A stretch of 64,000 bases of DNA from Cellulosimicrobium terreum (GTDB taxonomy: Bacteria; Actinomycetota; Actinomycetes; Actinomycetales; Cellulomonadaceae). Under the pieces are notes generated by a model. It saw only the letters and a program-made list of their open reading frames with translations, searched no databases and was not told where the DNA came from. Where the stretch lies: positions 1-64,000 of the forward strand of contig JACYFD010000008.1 of assembly GCA_014803435.1 (NCBI GenBank), written 5' to 3'. Both the position numbers and the translations under genes were made by a program. Below are positions 60,594 to 64,000 of this stretch, one piece after another (positions within the stretch are counted from its first letter, which is position 1; every line of letters starts with the position of its first letter).

Positions 60594-61727
60594 ATGAGCA
60601 CCCCCACGAGGACCGACCCGGTCGACCCGTCCGCAGCCCCGCTCGCGCCGATCGCCGAACGGGCCGCTGCGCCGTCGGGCGTCCCGGCCGTCACCGCGGG
60701 CGACCTGACGTGGCGCCCTGCGGTCGCGACCGACGCACCCGCGCTGCTCACGCTGAAGAACGAGATCGCCGACGCCGACCGCGAGCCGTACCGCGAGTCG
60801 ATCGCGGAGGTCGAGGACGTCTTCACGGCAACCTGGCGCGACGTCGAGCACGACACGCTCCTCGGCGTCGACGCCGACGGCTCGCCGCGGGCGTACGCGC
60901 TGGTCGACACCGCGCCGGGCGACGTCACGACGGTCCGCGCGTTCCTGTCGGGGGGAGTGCACCCCACGCACCGTGGACGTGGCATCGGCCGCGAGCTGCT
61001 CGCGTGGCAGGTCGCACGCGCACGCCAGCTCCTCGCCGCGAGCGGCAAGGAGATCCCGGCCCGCATCGCCCTCTACGCGGAGGACACCGACCCGGCGTCC
61101 AAGCTGCGCCTCTACGAACGGTTCGGCTTCGTCGCCCGCCGCTTCTACGCCGACCTGCGCCGCGACCTCGCGACGCCGGTCCCCGACGCCGCGCTCGACA
61201 GCACGTTGCGTGTCGTGCCCTGGTCGCAGGACCTGGACGAGGCGACGCGCCTTGCCCACAACGACGCGTTCCGCGACCACTGGGGGAGCGAGCCGCGCTC
61301 GCACGAGTCCTGGACGCACGGGCGCAGCGAGTTCGCACCGCAGTGGTCGTTCCTCGTGCTCGACGACGCCCCCGACACGGACACGCTCCTGGCCGACCCG
61401 CACACGGACCCGGAGACCGCGGCGATGCTGCGCGCCGGCGGACCGCTGGTCGTCGGCTACGAGATGGCCGCGCGCTACGACGAGGACTTCGGCGTGCGCG
61501 GCTTCACGTTCGGCTACACCGAGCTGCTGGGCGTCCGCCGCGCGTACCGCGGACGCAAGATCGCCGTCGCGGCGCTCGCAGCGGGGATGCGGGCGTTCGC
61601 CGCCGACGGGATGCAGTACGCGGTGCTCGACGTCGACACGGCGAACCCGTCCGGCGCGCACGGCCTGTACGCGAGCCTGGGCTACGAGAAGGACTCCGGG
61701 TCGAGCATGTACTCGATCGAGCTCTGA
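60594..61727 (+). CDS. Tandem GNAT-domain N-acetyltransferase
   Basis: A 377-residue protein with two GNAT folds. The first (about residues 38-195) has a normal acetyl-CoA loop (VHPTHRGRGIGRELLAWQVA) and LYERFGFVARRFY; the second (about 200-377) has VRRAYRGRKIAVAALAAGM and DVDTANPSGAHGLYASLGYE. The double arrangement resembles mycothiol-synthase-like and antibiotic-modifying families, but no specific substrate can be assigned. ATG 60594 has a weak upstream site. It ends in a long bidirectional inverted repeat. Confidence 0.9.
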   Translation: MSTPTRTDPVDPSAAPLAPIAERAAAPSGVPAVTAGDLTWRPAVATDAPALLTLKNEIADADREPYRESIAEVEDVFTATWRDVEHDTLLGVDADGSPRAYALVDTAPGDVTTVRAFLSGGVHPTHRGRGIGRELLAWQVARARQLLAASGKEIPARIALYAEDTDPASKLRLYERFGFVARRFYADLRRDLATPVPDAALDSTLRVVPWSQDLDEATRLAHNDAFRDHWGSEPRSHESWTHGRSEFAPQWSFLVLDDAPDTDTLLADPHTDPETAAMLRAGGPLVVGYEMAARYDEDFGVRGFTFGYTELLGVRRAYRGRKIAVAALAAGMRAFAADGMQYAVLDVDTANPSGAHGLYASLGYEKDSGSSMYSIEL

Positions 61728-61759
61728 CCTCGACCGCGTCCCGCGGGGTCGGGTCAGAG
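61722..61759. terminator. Long inverted repeat spanning two convergent stop codons
   Basis: CTCTGACC (61722-61729) pairs with GGTCAGAG (61752-61759), and inside it CGACCGCG pairs with CGCGGGGTCG with a two-nucleotide bulge, around a short TCC loop. Both stop codons of the flanking convergent genes lie in the arms. A bidirectional terminator is the simplest reading. Confidence 0.75.
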
Positions 61760-62674
61760 GGTCGACGCGGCGAGGGCGTCGCAGTCCTGGAGCGTGCCGC
61801 CCTCGTAGCCGATCGTGAACCAGCGCTGGCGCTGCTCGCTCGACCCGTGCGTCCAGGCCTCGGGGTTCACGCTGCCCGTCGCGGACTCCTGGATGCGGTC
61901 GTCGCCGACTGCGGACGCGGCGGACAGCGCGTCGTCCAGCTGCTGGTCGGTGACGGGCTCGAGGAACGTCACGCCCGTGTCGGGGTCGACCGTCGTCGCC
62001 GCGTGCCCGGCCCACATGCCGGCGAGGCAGTCGGCCATGAGCTCGATGCGCACCGAGTCGGACTCCGGTCCGGTCCCGCCGCGCTCGGCGGCATCCATCG
62101 CGCCCGTCTGCTGCTCGATGTGGTGACCCAGCTCGTGCGCCACGACGTACATCTCGGCGAGCCCGCCGTCGTTCGCGCCGAAGCGGTCCGAGAGGTCGTC
62201 GTAGAAGCCGAGGTCGATGTACACGGTCTGGTCCGTCGGGCAGTAGAACGGCCCGACGGCGCTCGTCGCGGCGCCGCACCCCGTCGAGACCTGACCGGTG
62301 AAGCTCACGACCTCGGGCAGCGCGTACTCGACGCCGGCCTGCTGCGGCAGCGCCTGTGCCCAGTACGCGTCGAGCGACTGGACCGTCGCGTTGAGGCGGC
62401 ACTCGCGCGTCGTGTTCGCCTCCTGGGCGGTGCAGTCGTCGATGTACTGCGCCTGTCCCTCGCCGTACGCGCCGGAGTCGGACGCGTCATCGCCTGTCAG
62501 CCCGCTGAGGTCGATGCCCGTCTGGCTGCTGAGGAACGCGATGGCGAGGGCCACGACCACGGCGCCGATGCCGCCGCCCGCGATCAGCGGGCCGCGACCC
62601 CTGCCGCCTCCGCCGCTGCCCTTGCGGACCCGGCCGCCCTCGAACGAGCCACCCTCCTGGAACGTCACGGGCAC
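61754..62674 (-). CDS. Neutral zinc metallopeptidase (YpfJ family)
   Basis: A 306-residue single-pass membrane protein. The N-terminus is MPVTFQEGG followed by a Gly/Arg-rich stretch, a transmembrane helix (about residues 31-48) and an extracytoplasmic peptidase domain with YVVAHELGHHIEQQTG (HExxH zinc motif) and a distal ligand region RIELMADCLAGMWAGH. Cys residues at DDCTAQE, RECRLN and GCGAAT may form disulfides. Substrate is unknown. GTG start at 62674; a second GTG two codons on is equally possible. Confidence 0.92.
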   Translation of the reverse strand: MPVTFQEGGSFEGGRVRKGSGGGGRGRGPLIAGGGIGAVVVALAIAFLSSQTGIDLSGLTGDDASDSGAYGEGQAQYIDDCTAQEANTTRECRLNATVQSLDAYWAQALPQQAGVEYALPEVVSFTGQVSTGCGAATSAVGPFYCPTDQTVYIDLGFYDDLSDRFGANDGGLAEMYVVAHELGHHIEQQTGAMDAAERGGTGPESDSVRIELMADCLAGMWAGHAATTVDPDTGVTFLEPVTDQQLDDALSAASAVGDDRIQESATGSVNPEAWTHGSSEQRQRWFTIGYEGGTLQDCDALAASTL

Positions 62675-62841
62675 AACCTAACCCCGGACGCGTCCACCGG
62701 CTCACGCTCCGAGCGTCCCTGGCGCACCGACCCGTAGACTCGGGTGTCGGCCCACCGCGGGCCGGTCCTGCCCGGGCGCCTCGAGCGCCGAGCCGACCGG
62801 CCGCCGTCGGCCCCCCGTGAACCCCCCGAGAGGACCCCCTG

Positions 62842-64000
62842 TTGATCACCGCCCACGGCGTCGAGCTGCGCTTCGGCGCCCGCGTCCTGCTGCACGAGGC
62901 CACGTTCCAGATCGCCGCGGGCGACCGGATCGGCCTCGTCGGTCGCAACGGCGCCGGCAAGACGACCCTGACCAAGACGCTCGCGGGGGAGACCCTGACG
63001 ACGGCGGGCAAGATCACGCGCGGCGGCGACATCGGCTATCTCCCGCAGGACCCGCGCACCGGGGACCTCGACGTCATCGCGATGGACCGGGTGCTCTCCG
63101 CGCGCGACCTCGACACGATCGTGCGCCAGATGCGCGAGACCGAGGGCGCGATGGCGAGCCTGGACCCCGAGACGCACGAGGCCGCGATGGAACGTTACCC
63201 GCGGCTCGAGGAGCGGTTCCAGGCCGCGGGCGGGTACGCCGCCGAGAGCGAGGCGCACCGCATCACGAGCAACCTGGGCCTGGACGACCGCGTGCTCGCC
63301 CAGGAGCTCGGCACGCTCTCGGGTGGTCAGCGCCGCCGGATCGAGCTCGCGCGCATCCTGTTCTCGGGCGTCCAGACGCTGCTGCTGGACGAGCCGACCA
63401 ACCACCTCGACGCGGACTCGATCATCTGGCTGCGCGACTATCTCAAGGCGTACTCGGGCGGGTTCGTCGTGATCTCTCACGACAACGACCTGCTGCGCGC
63501 GACCGTGAACAAGGTGTTCCACCTGGACGCCAACCGGGGCGAGCTCGACCAGTACAACCTCGGCTGGGACGCCTACCTGAACCAGCGGGAGACGGACGAG
63601 CGCCGCCGCCGCCGGGAGCGGCAGAACGCCGAGAAGAAAGCCGGGGTGCTGCAGGCCCAGGGCGAGAAGATGCGCGCCAAGGCCAGCAAGGCCGTCGCCG
63701 CGCAGAACATGATGCGGCGCGCCGAGAAGCTCATGGCCGGCATCGAGGGCGAGCGGCAGAGCGACAAGGTCGCCAAGCTGCGCTTCCCGACGCCGGCACC
63801 GTGCGGGCGCACGCCGCTCACCGCGGCCGGGCTGTCCAAGGCGTACGGGTCGCAGGAGGTGTTCACGGGCGTCGACCTCGCGATCGACCGCGGCAGCCGC
63901 GTCGTCATCCTCGGTCTCAACGGCGCCGGCAAGACGACGCTCCTGCGCATCCTGGGCGGCGTCGAGAAGCCCGACACGGGCGAGGTCCTGCCCGGGCACG
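62842..64000 (+). CDS. ABC-F family ATPase, 5' part
   Basis: The first 386 codons of a soluble ABC-F protein with no transmembrane domain. The first nucleotide-binding domain has GLVGRNGAGKTTLTKTLAGE (Walker A), LSGGQRRRIELARIL (signature), TLLLDEPTNHLDADSI (Walker B) and VVISHDNDLL; a basic linker follows (RRRRERQNAEKKAGV to RRAEKLMAGIEG); the second domain starts with LGLNGAGKTTLLRILGG. ABC-F proteins act on ribosomes, as housekeeping factors or in antibiotic protection. The start is TTG 62842 with GAGAGGA upstream. The gene is cut by the right window edge, so the subgroup is not settled. Confidence 0.93.
   Translation, partial: MITAHGVELRFGARVLLHEATFQIAAGDRIGLVGRNGAGKTTLTKTLAGETLTTAGKITRGGDIGYLPQDPRTGDLDVIAMDRVLSARDLDTIVRQMRETEGAMASLDPETHEAAMERYPRLEERFQAAGGYAAESEAHRITSNLGLDDRVLAQELGTLSGGQRRRIELARILFSGVQTLLLDEPTNHLDADSIIWLRDYLKAYSGGFVVISHDNDLLRATVNKVFHLDANRGELDQYNLGWDAYLNQRETDERRRRRERQNAEKKAGVLQAQGEKMRAKASKAVAAQNMMRRAEKLMAGIEGERQSDKVAKLRFPTPAPCGRTPLTAAGLSKAYGSQEVFTGVDLAIDRGSRVVILGLNGAGKTTLLRILGGVEKPDTGEVLPGH

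Overview
The window is a stretch of very GC-rich actinobacterial chromosome. Gene content (class II DAHP synthase, PPi-dependent phosphofructokinase, PknL with its Rv2175c-type partner, an HrdB-like sigma factor with an Ala/Lys/Thr-rich N-terminus, DUF6318/DUF7455/DUF4192 proteins, actinobacterial qcrCAB-ctaE) points to Micrococcales, most likely a Cellulomonas-like organism. The genus is an inference; no rRNA is present.

Layout. Positions 1-165 hold the start of a superoxide dismutase. 307-4624 is the ctaE-qcrC-qcrA-qcrB respiratory operon (minus strand). 4891-23919 is conserved core: receiver-domain protein, trpD, Lrp-type ligand-binding protein, DEDDh exonuclease/GIY-YIG fusion, acyl-CoA synthetase, ROK glucokinase, acyltransferase, PPi-PFK, aroG, pknL, Rv2175c-like protein, polyprenyl synthase, lipoprotein, DUF4192, universal stress protein and the principal sigma factor. 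Much of this order matches the Rv2173-Rv2196 block of Mycobacterium tuberculosis. 24121-30823 is a mixed segment: a DUF6318 lipoprotein and a PKD protein with visibly lower GC, topoisomerase IV subunit B, and small accessory genes. It ends in a decayed CPBP protease at 30940-31543.

31604-56869 is the highlight, a contractile injection system (CIS; extracellular-CIS/phage-tail-like) of about 25 kb built from two convergent operons. The plus operon carries sheath, tube, a zinc-ribbon assembly protein, a disordered protein, the DUF4255 cap and an AAA+ ATPase. The minus operon runs from the CIS_tube/LysM adaptor genes through hub, spike, PAAR tip, gp25, two large baseplate proteins and a P2 gpI-like protein. 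It then continues to a DUF6519/Big-1/PASTA protein, a 1043-residue putative cargo with a DUF4157-type domain, and a small alpha-helical protein. Almost every junction overlaps by 1-4 nt. A SARP/BTAD regulator gene lies beside the minus operon. Both operons carry the same upstream element: three GTGAC cores at exact 11-bp spacing, followed after 11 nt by AGGCTCGACG. This suggests one SARP-controlled switch for the whole machine. No capsid, terminase, integrase, T6SS membrane-complex, holin, fibre or obvious tape-measure gene is present.

56894-64000 returns to core genes: metH, a double-GNAT acetyltransferase, a neutral zinc metallopeptidase, and the start of an ABC-F ATPase that runs off the right edge. 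No tRNA, rRNA, CRISPR array, insertion sequence or attachment site was recognised.
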